The position numbers and the translations under genes are program-made. DNA of 64,000 nt from positions 124,001 to 188,000 of the forward strand of contig NZ_JACJVO010000024.1 in assembly GCF_014212055.1 (NCBI RefSeq). The letters run 5' to 3'. Origin of the DNA: Cohnella zeiphila. Lineage in GTDB: Bacteria; Bacillota; Bacilli; Paenibacillales; Paenibacillaceae. The notes under the pieces were generated by a model that had not been told where the DNA came from, did no database searches, and saw nothing but the letters and a program-made list of their open reading frames with translations. Shown here one piece after another: positions 53,389 to 60,003 of this stretch (position 1 is its first letter; every line of letters starts with the position of its first letter).

Positions 53389-55689
53389 TTGACGATAAAA
53401 GCCAAACTCTCCATCTTCCTGTTCGCCTTGTCGGCGGCCATTCTATTGCTCAATTTATCGATCTTCTACGCATCCAGCAAATCCGACTTGGAGAATCGGA
53501 TGAAGCAGCAAATGAACGTTATCGCCAAGCAAATCGGCGCAACGGTGCAGTCCACGCAGCAATCCCGCCAATATATGGAGGATACGGCCGGCGTCATGCT
53601 TCGGTCCGTGGCGCTTGCCGCCAAGGACAAGCTGAGCCCGGACATCGCGAACATCGACAACGGGCAGCTGCCCGCGCTCAGCCGCGAGCTCGGCGTCGAC
53701 GGGATCAGCTTATGGGTCCGCCAACCGAACGGCGAGATCGTCGTGGCCCGCTCGTCCGACCCGAAGGAGCTCGGAATCAGCTCGAAGACCTGGGATTACT
53801 GGAACACCGCCTTTCAGCAGCTTCTGGATCGCGGCAGCGTGTCGATTCCTCAAGGACAGAAGCTCGAGCACTTCTGGTCCGGCCCGATCAACTACGCTTC
53901 CTCCGATCCGGAGCATGTCAATAAATGGGGCTATTACTACGACGGCACCACGAACTATATCATCAATCCGATTATCGACGCGCAGCAGTTTATCCGCTTC
54001 GAGAGATCTTCCGGCACCGACGCGGTGATTGCCAAGATCATGAAGGAGAATCCCGATATCCTCGATATATCCGGTCTGAACCCCCCGTTTTTCGGCAAAG
54101 AGAAGATTATCAAATACAAGCAAGGCATGCCGGTTTACAACCTGGACGTCCGCGATATCGTATTCGGGGACTACAGTCTTCCGGATCCGAACGACGCGGA
54201 GGAGATGAACCTCGCGCTCCGGACCGGACAGATGGTATCCGTTCAGAAGGTAATCGCGGGCCAGTCCGTCATTCGCAGCTTTATTCCGATCAACGCGGAC
54301 AATCCTTATGTGATCGAATTCAGCTTCAACCGCGATTCGATTCAGCAGCAATTGAACCATCAACTGCTTATTCAAGTCGTCATCTCCGCCGTCCTGGCCG
54401 CCGCCGCGATCGTGGCCAGCTACTTGCTCGCAGGGGTGATGCTGCGGCCGATCAACCGAATCTTGAACACGGTCAACGAGATTGCCGCCGGCAGGCTGGA
54501 CGGAAGAATCCATGTCCGCTCGAAGGACGAACTCGGCCTGCTCGCCTCCCGTATCAACGCGATGAGCAGCAGCATGCGCCACTATTTGTCCAGGATTCAG
54601 GAATCCGCCGAAGAGCTGCGCAGCACGAAGCAGTACCTGGAGTCGTTCGTCAACCACACGTCCGACGCGATTCACGTGTCCGACCTGCAAGGCCGCGTTA
54701 CGCAGGTGAACCACGCGTTCGAAACGATGTACGGCTGGAGCGCGGACGAGATTCTGGAAATGCCGCTCCGCAACGTTCCCCAAGCATACAAAAAAGAGCA
54801 TCAGGAGGTCGTGGGCAAGGTGCTCCAAGGGGGAGCGGTCGCCGATCTCGAGACGGTCCGTTACGCCAAGGACGGCAGCAGAATCGACGTGAGCCTGACC
54901 GTCTCCTCTATACGGGACGAGGCGGGCAAGATCGTCGCGGTCGCTACCATCTCGCGCAACATTACCGCCCGGAAGCAGACCGAGGAGGTTCTGCGCCGAT
55001 CGGAGAAGCTGTCGGTCGTCGGCCAGCTCGCCGCCGGGGTCGCGCACGAGATTCGCAATCCGCTTACGACGCTGCGGGGGTTCGTGCAGCTGCTTCAGAA
55101 GCAAGGAAATTTGCCGCCGACCCATCTGGAGATCATGCTCTCGGAGCTGGACCGAATCAACTATATCGTGAGCGAGCTGCTCATCTTCGCCAAACCGCAG
55201 GCGGATCGTTTCCGGCTTGCCCCGGTCCCCGTCATCGTCCGCGATCTGGCGCTTCTGCTGGAATCTCAGGCGAGATTGAGCGGCATCGACATCGTCACCC
55301 GCTTCAAGCAGCCGCTTCCCGAGATCCGGTGCGAGACCAACCAGCTCAAGCAAGTGCTGCTTAACTTGATGAAGAACGGCATGGAAGCCATGCACGAAGG
55401 AGGTACGCTCGAGGTCGAGGCGGAGGCGCTGGAGGACCAGCAAGGCATCCTCATCCGGATTACCGACCACGGGCACGGCATCGCGGAGGAGAACCTTCCC
55501 CGCCTCGGGGAGCCGTTCTACTCGACGAAACCGACCGGCAACGGCCTGGGGCTGATGGTCAGCCAACAAATTATCGCCAATCACAAAGGCTCGATGCGAT
55601 TTGCAAGCACGCTCGGCGAAGGAACGAGAGTCGAGATCCGGCTGCCGATCGGCGAGCCTTCGGAGGAAAGCGAACAGAACGCGGGCTGA
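53389..55689 (+). CDS. Sporulation-type PAS sensor histidine kinase
   Basis: A 766-aa kinase. One helix (about 7-27), a Cache-like extracytoplasmic region (about 30-320), a second helix (about 325-350), HAMP (LRPINRILNTVNEIAAGRLD), PAS (YLESFVNHTSDAIHVSDLQG, ITARKQTEE), then VAHEIRNPLTTLRGFVQLL (HisKA, near 550) and a full ATPase domain (NLMKNGMEAM, DHGHGI, GNGLGLMV). The HisKA style is that of KinA-KinE, so input to the Spo0 phosphorelay is likely but inferred. The start is TTG (53389) with GGGAGG 8 nt upstream; it is divergent from the LacI gene. No response regulator is adjacent, as expected for orphan sporulation kinases. Confidence 0.92.
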   Translation: MTIKAKLSIFLFALSAAILLLNLSIFYASSKSDLENRMKQQMNVIAKQIGATVQSTQQSRQYMEDTAGVMLRSVALAAKDKLSPDIANIDNGQLPALSRELGVDGISLWVRQPNGEIVVARSSDPKELGISSKTWDYWNTAFQQLLDRGSVSIPQGQKLEHFWSGPINYASSDPEHVNKWGYYYDGTTNYIINPIIDAQQFIRFERSSGTDAVIAKIMKENPDILDISGLNPPFFGKEKIIKYKQGMPVYNLDVRDIVFGDYSLPDPNDAEEMNLALRTGQMVSVQKVIAGQSVIRSFIPINADNPYVIEFSFNRDSIQQQLNHQLLIQVVISAVLAAAAIVASYLLAGVMLRPINRILNTVNEIAAGRLDGRIHVRSKDELGLLASRINAMSSSMRHYLSRIQESAEELRSTKQYLESFVNHTSDAIHVSDLQGRVTQVNHAFETMYGWSADEILEMPLRNVPQAYKKEHQEVVGKVLQGGAVADLETVRYAKDGSRIDVSLTVSSIRDEAGKIVAVATISRNITARKQTEEVLRRSEKLSVVGQLAAGVAHEIRNPLTTLRGFVQLLQKQGNLPPTHLEIMLSELDRINYIVSELLIFAKPQADRFRLAPVPVIVRDLALLLESQARLSGIDIVTRFKQPLPEIRCETNQLKQVLLNLMKNGMEAMHEGGTLEVEAEALEDQQGILIRITDHGHGIAEENLPRLGEPFYSTKPTGNGLGLMVSQQIIANHKGSMRFASTLGEGTRVEIRLPIGEPSEESEQNAG

Positions 55690-55737
55690 GGAGGAGACGG
55701 CCGGGGCGGGCCGGACTGCAACGTCGGCCGTTCCCCC

Positions 55738-56355
55738 TTACGCCGAATGCTTGAAGCGCCCGTGGTACAAGGCCAGCAGCGACCGGCGATGCGTATAGGC
55801 CAGCAGCAGGAAGTTGCCGAGCCAAACCCACAGCAGCGGTTTGGGAAAAGACCTGACGTACAGATAGACGCCAACCAGCAGCAAGCCGAAGACGACCTGG
55901 AAAGCGTCGGTCTCCGTGGAGCCGCCGGCGCGGCCTCGGACCGCGAACCGGATAATCGCGAGCAGCGCCGCTTGGATGACGGCGTACGCCAGAGAAGCTT
56001 CGAAGGCGGTAAGCGCGCTCCATACACCGAACGTGACCGCGATCGCCTTGCCTCCCTTCCCTTTAAGGAAAGGGGAGAACGCATGGCCCGCGAGCGGCGC
56101 CAACGCGACGGGAATCGTCGCCGCGCCTTGAACATAGCCGTTCTGCGTCAGGAGCAGAACCGGAACGTAGCCTTTCAGGAAATCGAGGGCGATGCCGGCA
56201 AGCCCGAGCGGGAAGCCGGCGGCTTTCCACAAGTTAAGCGCCCCGGGGTTGCCGTCGCCGACGTTCTTCAGGTTGTGCCGGGCGATCAGCCCGAGCCAGT
56301 AAGAGAACATGAGCGAGCCCGACAACCCCGCAAGAGCCGTCCAGATGACGATCAT
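55738..56355 (-). CDS. PlsY-like glycerol-3-phosphate acyltransferase family protein with altered motifs
   Basis: A 205-aa membrane protein with five to six helices of the PlsY (acyl-phosphate:glycerol-3-phosphate acyltransferase) family. Motif 1 reads VGDGNPGALNLWKAAG where PlsY has GSGNxGxxNxxR, so the Ser is Asp and the Arg is Lys. Motif 2 is well kept (GHAFSPFLKGKGGKAIAV). Motif 3 is HRRSLLALYHGRF, lacking the usual Asn, Arg and acidic residue. Activity may be changed. The ATG overlaps the stop of the glycosyltransferase gene (ATGA), so the two are coupled and probably act on one product. It is probably not the housekeeping PlsY. Confidence 0.82.
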   Translation of the reverse strand: MIVIWTALAGLSGSLMFSYWLGLIARHNLKNVGDGNPGALNLWKAAGFPLGLAGIALDFLKGYVPVLLLTQNGYVQGAATIPVALAPLAGHAFSPFLKGKGGKAIAVTFGVWSALTAFEASLAYAVIQAALLAIIRFAVRGRAGGSTETDAFQVVFGLLLVGVYLYVRSFPKPLLWVWLGNFLLLAYTHRRSLLALYHGRFKHSA

Positions 56356-57452
56356 ACGCTGAGCTTGCCTCCCACTTTAACCTGTCTCCCTTTCCATATC
56401 ACCTGCTTGCGGAACACGACCTGGTAGGCGGAATACGCCATGACGATCAGGAAAAACAGCGTGGACAGCGGGTGAAGCACGATCGCCGCCGCGCCGAATC
56501 GGCCGACGTAACGAGTGAAGTAGACGATCTGGAGCGTAAACAGCAGATAGCCTGCCGCGAGCGGAATGGCCCAGGAACTGCCGAGGAAGATGAAGAACGA
56601 TTCCGAAGCGATCAGCCCGACGACCCATGCCGCGACCAGCGCGATCGTTCCCGGGCGGAGCGAGCCCGTGCTGAGAACGGCGCTTTTGGCAAAGCCCTGT
56701 ATTTCGCTGACGATGCCCTGGGGGTACATGCGGAAGGAGACAAGTCCCGCTCCGATGAAGTTCGCGACGGGGATGCCGGCTTCTCCGAACCGGGCGCCGA
56801 GGCTCAGATCGTCCAGCACCTCCGACCTTACGCCGGCATGGCCGCCCATCCTGTCGTAATCCTCCCGCGAGACGACGATGCAGGAGCCGTACAAGCCTTG
56901 CCGCGGATTGGACCGCTCGAAGAACGACGTGAACGCGAACACCCCGAGCAGGTTCAACAGGAGCGCCAGCTTCTCGTAGAACTTGCCGGCCGCGTGAAAA
57001 GGAACGACGGAGATCGCCCCGCCCGCCCGTTCCCGCGCGCGGACAAGCGATGCCAAAGCCGTAGGCGCCAGGCGGATGTCGGAGTCGAGGAACGCGATCA
57101 GATCGCCGGAAGTCCGCTGGTAGCCGTTCCAGACCGCCCAGTTCTTCCCCGTCCAGCCTTCCGGAAGCTCCGGGGAGTCCAGCACGGTGCAGCCGAAGCT
57201 CAAGGCGATCTCCTTCGTCCGGTCCTCCGAACCGTCGTTCACGACGACGATCTCCCATGGCCGGAACGTTTGCGAACGCAGAGATTCGAGCAGGCTCGGC
57301 AGGTTCGCCTCTTCGTTGCGGGCCGGAATGACGATCGACAGCCTGCGTGCGGGCTCCGTTCCTTCCAAGCCGGCGGGAAGCGTTCGCCTGCGGAACAACA
57401 GGAAACCCGACAAGCAGCAAACCGCCAGCAGCCCCCATACCAATGCCCCCAT
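56352..57452 (-). CDS. Family 2 glycosyltransferase, CrtQ-like
   Basis: A 366-aa membrane glycosyltransferase. An N-terminal helix, GT-A core with RLSIVIPARNEEANLPSLL and VVNDGSEDRT (Asp for UDP), the DxD region FLDSDIRLAP (near 125), the acid base region VLDDLSLGARFG (near 225), and three C-terminal helices. Overall layout and length match CrtQ of Staphylococcus (about 375 aa), which glucosylates diaponeurosporenoic acid. No carotenoid genes (crtM, crtN) are in view, so a different lipid acceptor is possible. GGAGGAGG precedes the ATG. The 4-bp overlap with the PlsY-like gene suggests glycosylation followed by acylation. Confidence 0.88.
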   Translation of the reverse strand: MGALVWGLLAVCCLSGFLLFRRRTLPAGLEGTEPARRLSIVIPARNEEANLPSLLESLRSQTFRPWEIVVVNDGSEDRTKEIALSFGCTVLDSPELPEGWTGKNWAVWNGYQRTSGDLIAFLDSDIRLAPTALASLVRARERAGGAISVVPFHAAGKFYEKLALLLNLLGVFAFTSFFERSNPRQGLYGSCIVVSREDYDRMGGHAGVRSEVLDDLSLGARFGEAGIPVANFIGAGLVSFRMYPQGIVSEIQGFAKSAVLSTGSLRPGTIALVAAWVVGLIASESFFIFLGSSWAIPLAAGYLLFTLQIVYFTRYVGRFGAAAIVLHPLSTLFFLIVMAYSAYQVVFRKQVIWKGRQVKVGGKLSV

Positions 57453-57560
57453 TGTGAGACCTCCTCCGCGAGTCGCCGCAGTTCCCTCTTCCTTCGATAT
57501 CAGCTACATTTTACCATAAGAAAAAACGGCCGGGTTTATTTTTATATGCTTGTTCCCGCC

Positions 57561-57615
57561 CAAAAAGAAGCTAAGCTTCCCCCGGGCCGGACCCGGCAAG
57601 GAGAAGCTTAGCTTC
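57561..57615 (-). terminator. Rho-independent terminator of the nucleoside hydrolase gene
   Basis: GAAGCTAAGCTTC (57567-57579) pairs perfectly with GAAGCTTAGCTTC (57603-57615), followed on the minus strand by five T residues, 44 bp after the stop. Confidence 0.85.
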
Positions 57616-57658
57616 GAGATGATGTTTGGCGTTTGGGAGCGTCCGGAGCCGACATGCG

Positions 57659-58573
57659 TTACAGCACACGGCTCAAGAAATGCTTAAGGAACCTTTCGCT
57701 TTCCACCCCGAGGCAGACGCGGGCGTTCGGCTCGCCTTCCCGTTCATAGGTCCGCCCCAGCTTCTCTCCTTCGGTGTCGACGCCGACGCTAAGCTCCTCC
57801 GTCGCGACGAAGCGGGAATCGATCGCCACGCCGATCGCCAGCGGATCGTGCAAAGCGCAGCCTCCGATGCCGGGATAGTCCGCCTCGTAGAAGTCGATAT
57901 AGAACTCCGTCATATCCGCGAAAAAGTCGCCGAGCTCTCCCGCCGTCCGCCGCCATTCCCGCACCTCGGAACGCGGCAGCAGCGTCTTCAGCGTCACGTC
58001 CAGGCCGACCACCGTAAGCGGCAAGCCCGCGCTGAACACGAGATCGGCCGCCTCGGGGTCGCTGAAAATATTCGCCTCGGCGTACGGGGTTACGTTGCCC
58101 GGCGCGCGGACGGCTCCTCCCATGATTACGACGCGATCGACGAGCGGGACGATGCCCGGGTCCTTGCGAACCGCCGTCGCCAGATTGGTAAGCGGTCCGA
58201 CGCAAACAAGCGTTATCTGATACGGGCGCCGGCGAACCTGCTCGATCATAAAATCCGCGGCGTGCCCGGGCGCGGGCTTCCGCGACGGCTCCGTCCAGCT
58301 GGCGCCGCCCAGCCCGTCCGCCCCGTGAATATGACGCGGATACTCCGTCTTGACGCGAACGAGCGGCTGCGCCGCCCCCTCGTAGACCGGCGCGTCGGAG
58401 CCCAGCTTGTCCAGCACGATCAGCGAGTTGCGGGCTGCTTCCTTCACCGTGATGTTGCCGAAAGTCGTCGTCAGCCCCAGAAGGTCCAGCTCGGGAGAAC
58501 GAACCGCGTACGCAATCGCGAGCGCGTCGTCCACGCCGGTATCGACGTCCAGAATGATCGGTCTAGCTGCCAT
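57659..58573 (-). CDS. Inosine-uridine-preferring nucleoside hydrolase family protein
   Basis: A 304-aa hydrolase that cleaves the N-glycosidic bond of ribonucleosides to free base and ribose. The calcium-binding, catalytic segment ILDVDTGVDDALAIAYA (residues 7-22) is intact, as are TLVCVGPLTNLATAV, VIMGGAVRAPGNVTPYAEANIF (split here; a substrate-binding Asn) and GGCALHDPLAIGVAID, with the late Asp ligand. The base preference cannot be predicted. GGGGAGG lies 9 nt before the ATG. It has its own terminator and no transporter nearby. Confidence 0.93.
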   Translation of the reverse strand: MAARPIILDVDTGVDDALAIAYAVRSPELDLLGLTTTFGNITVKEAARNSLIVLDKLGSDAPVYEGAAQPLVRVKTEYPRHIHGADGLGGASWTEPSRKPAPGHAADFMIEQVRRRPYQITLVCVGPLTNLATAVRKDPGIVPLVDRVVIMGGAVRAPGNVTPYAEANIFSDPEAADLVFSAGLPLTVVGLDVTLKTLLPRSEVREWRRTAGELGDFFADMTEFYIDFYEADYPGIGGCALHDPLAIGVAIDSRFVATEELSVGVDTEGEKLGRTYEREGEPNARVCLGVESERFLKHFLSRVL

Positions 58574-58703
58574 CTTGTTTTTCCTCCCCTGATCTTCACC
58601 TGCGCCTTGAAATGCCCGATAATCCCTTCAACATTATAGCACTTCCGGTCTAAGGAAAAGGAATCGGCGCCGGATCAGCCCCAGCCACTTACGGGATCCG
58701 TCA

Positions 58704-58733
58704 TTGACAAACGCAAATGAAAATCATTATCAT
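58704..58733 (+). promoter_or_regulatory. Iron-regulated promoter of the FhuF-like gene
   Basis: A perfect TTGACA (58704-58709), 18-nt spacer and TATCAT (58728-58733). The Fur box at 58713-58731 covers the spacer and -10. Confidence 0.8.
58713..58731. promoter_or_regulatory. Fur box
   Basis: GCAAATGAAAATCATTATC matches the 19-bp Fur consensus (GATAATGATAATCATTATC) at 15 of 19 positions, including the whole right half. Fe-Fur binding here would block RNA polymerase. Confidence 0.85.
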
Positions 58734-58763
58734 AGTAACAGACCGAAATGGAGCGTGAGCGCC

Positions 58764-59564
58764 TTGAATTGGGATGCAGGCAAGCTGGAACAGAGTTTTT
58801 CGGTGGTGTCGAAGGAACGGCCGAATGCTTTATGGACCGCTTCCGCCTCGGATATGGTCCGCCCGGAGACGATGAGCTCTTTCCTTGCCTTGTACCGTTC
58901 GCGAATCAAGGCGGCGGAGGACGGGACGGCGGCTACTTATTTTTGCGGATATATCCGTTCCCTCGCTTTTGCCCTGCAATACGGAGTGTCGGTGTACGAC
59001 CGGGCTCTCCTTCTGCCTTTGGAAAATTTGACGATTCAACTGGTCCCGGACAACGGGTACGATCGGCTCTGGTTCGTCGTTCATTCCTGGGAGGACGAGG
59101 CGGCGCCCGGCGATCCGGCCGCCCGGGAGAATTGGCTGGGCGAAATGCTCACCCGCTTCTACCGCGGCACCATCCGTCCCCTCGTTCAAACGATGCAATC
59201 GTTGACCGGCCTGCCGGAGGTGCATCTGTGGGGACAACTTCCGACTCTTTTCCAATATTATTCGGATGTTTACCGGGAAGACCCCGACATGCAGCCCTAT
59301 CTGGACGTCTTCGAGGCGGATTACGCGTTCCTCAGATACGGTTTGGATCCGCAAGAAGCGTTCGGCCGCCCCAAAAACCCGTTCGACGTCAAGCCCCGCT
59401 ACACCGAAAGCCTGACGGATCCCGGCCGGCAAACGCTGCTCAAGAACGCCTGCTGCCGCTTCTATTGCACCGAAGGCGGGGATTACTGCTTCTCCTGCCC
59501 CAGGCTGAAGGAGACCGAGCGGGAGAAGCAGCGCGTTCAATACCGCAGCGCGGCTTCCGTCTGA
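58764..59564 (+). CDS. FhuF-like siderophore-iron reductase
   Basis: A 266-aa cytoplasmic protein whose C-terminus has the FhuF [2Fe-2S] ligand pattern: two adjacent Cys in NACCRFYC, then CFSC, i.e. CC-x10-C-x2-C. FhuF proteins reduce Fe(III) bound to hydroxamate siderophores to release iron inside the cell. The body (about 20-215) is helical and Trp-rich, consistent with the family. The Fur box over its promoter agrees with a role in iron acquisition, though no siderophore transporter is in the window. I chose the TTG at 58764 (GGAG 10 nt upstream); a GTG at 58755 is only 1 nt from the ribosome site and is less likely. Confidence 0.85.
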   Translation: MNWDAGKLEQSFSVVSKERPNALWTASASDMVRPETMSSFLALYRSRIKAAEDGTAATYFCGYIRSLAFALQYGVSVYDRALLLPLENLTIQLVPDNGYDRLWFVVHSWEDEAAPGDPAARENWLGEMLTRFYRGTIRPLVQTMQSLTGLPEVHLWGQLPTLFQYYSDVYREDPDMQPYLDVFEADYAFLRYGLDPQEAFGRPKNPFDVKPRYTESLTDPGRQTLLKNACCRFYCTEGGDYCFSCPRLKETEREKQRVQYRSAASV

Positions 59565-59606
59565 TCATTCTCGGCGAGTGATGGGAAACATATAGGGAAT
59601 TACAGG

Positions 59607-59635
59607 TTGCATGATACTAGGATACGTAATAAAAT
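59607..59635 (+). promoter_or_regulatory. Promoter of the probable antitoxin antisense RNA
   Basis: TTGCAT (59607-59612), exactly 17-nt spacer, TAAAAT (59630-59635). It points into the 3' end of the oppositely oriented toxin gene, with no protein-coding gene downstream on that strand. Confidence 0.65.
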
Positions 59636-59639
59636 AAAA

Positions 59640-59667
59640 GCGAAAAACGCTGTGCGGGAACACAGCG
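59640..59667 (-). terminator. Terminator of the toxin mRNA
   Basis: CGCTGTG (59648-59654) pairs with CACAGCG (59661-59667); on the minus strand it is followed by a T-rich tract, TTTTTCGCTTTT. Confidence 0.7.
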
Positions 59668-59763
59668 CCTCTCTGACACAATTGCCGCTTTTAAGGGCGG
59701 TAAGCTAGGCTTGGCTAATTGAAATAGACCGCGGCCTTGGGGAAGGGCGGTCTATTTCCTTTT
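59642..59763 (+). ncRNA. Probable type I antitoxin antisense RNA (RatA-like)
   Basis: Inferred from the promoter at 59607-59635 (start about 59642) and the hairpin terminator GAAATAGACCGC / GCGGTCTATTTC at 59722-59759. The roughly 120-nt RNA would be fully complementary to the 3' end of the toxin mRNA and cover the last 48 nt of the toxin frame, the arrangement known for TxpA/RatA of B. subtilis. Sequence evidence only; ends are approximate. Confidence 0.55.
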
Positions 59764-59835
59764 ATGGAAGGATAGAATAAGTACGACCAATGTCGCGAAT
59801 GAGATCATCAGCGTCAAGGCCTGATACACTTCCAT
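59716..59835 (-). CDS. Holin-like small membrane toxin (type I toxin-antitoxin)
   Basis: A 39-aa peptide, MEVYQALTLMISFATLVVLI then LSFHKGNRPPFPKAAVYFN: one hydrophobic helix (about 6-23) and a basic/proline tail. This is the layout of the small proteins annotated as putative holin-like toxins in Bacillus and Paenibacillus (YxxLxLM at the start, helix, short charged tail). Such peptides insert in the membrane and stop growth unless an antisense RNA blocks their mRNA. The ribosome site, GGGAGGTGATG, is very strong, 3 to 8 nt from the ATG. A possible extended -10 (TGATAGAAT, 59902-59910 region) lies about 65 bp upstream. The end of the coding region forms half of a perfect 12-bp hairpin (59722-59759). 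Confidence 0.75.
59722..59763 (+). terminator. Hairpin terminator inside the toxin 3' coding end
   Basis: GAAATAGACCGC (59722-59733) pairs perfectly with GCGGTCTATTTC (59748-59759), then CTTTA on plus. Likely end of the antisense RNA. Confidence 0.6.
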
Positions 59836-59946
59836 GGCATCACCTCCCTTCCGGGAGACTAGCCGACCGCCCTTGCGAGCTTATTCAATTGTGCCGGTTC
59901 GATTCTATCATTTTCTGGAACCTTTTGATAGAGTTTGTCGAGATAC

Positions 59947-59998
59947 AAAAGGCCATCGCCGCAGGGGCGTCTCCGCCCCTGCGGCAATGGCCTTTTTT
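59947..59998. terminator. Bidirectional terminator of the alpha-galactosidase gene
   Basis: AAAAGGCCAT and GCCGCAGGGGCG pair with CGCCCCTGCGGC and ATGGCCTTTT around a TCTC loop, with A and T runs at the two ends. Strong in both directions; 6 bp past the minus-strand stop at 60004. Confidence 0.92.
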
Positions 59999-60003
59999 CT
60001 GCG

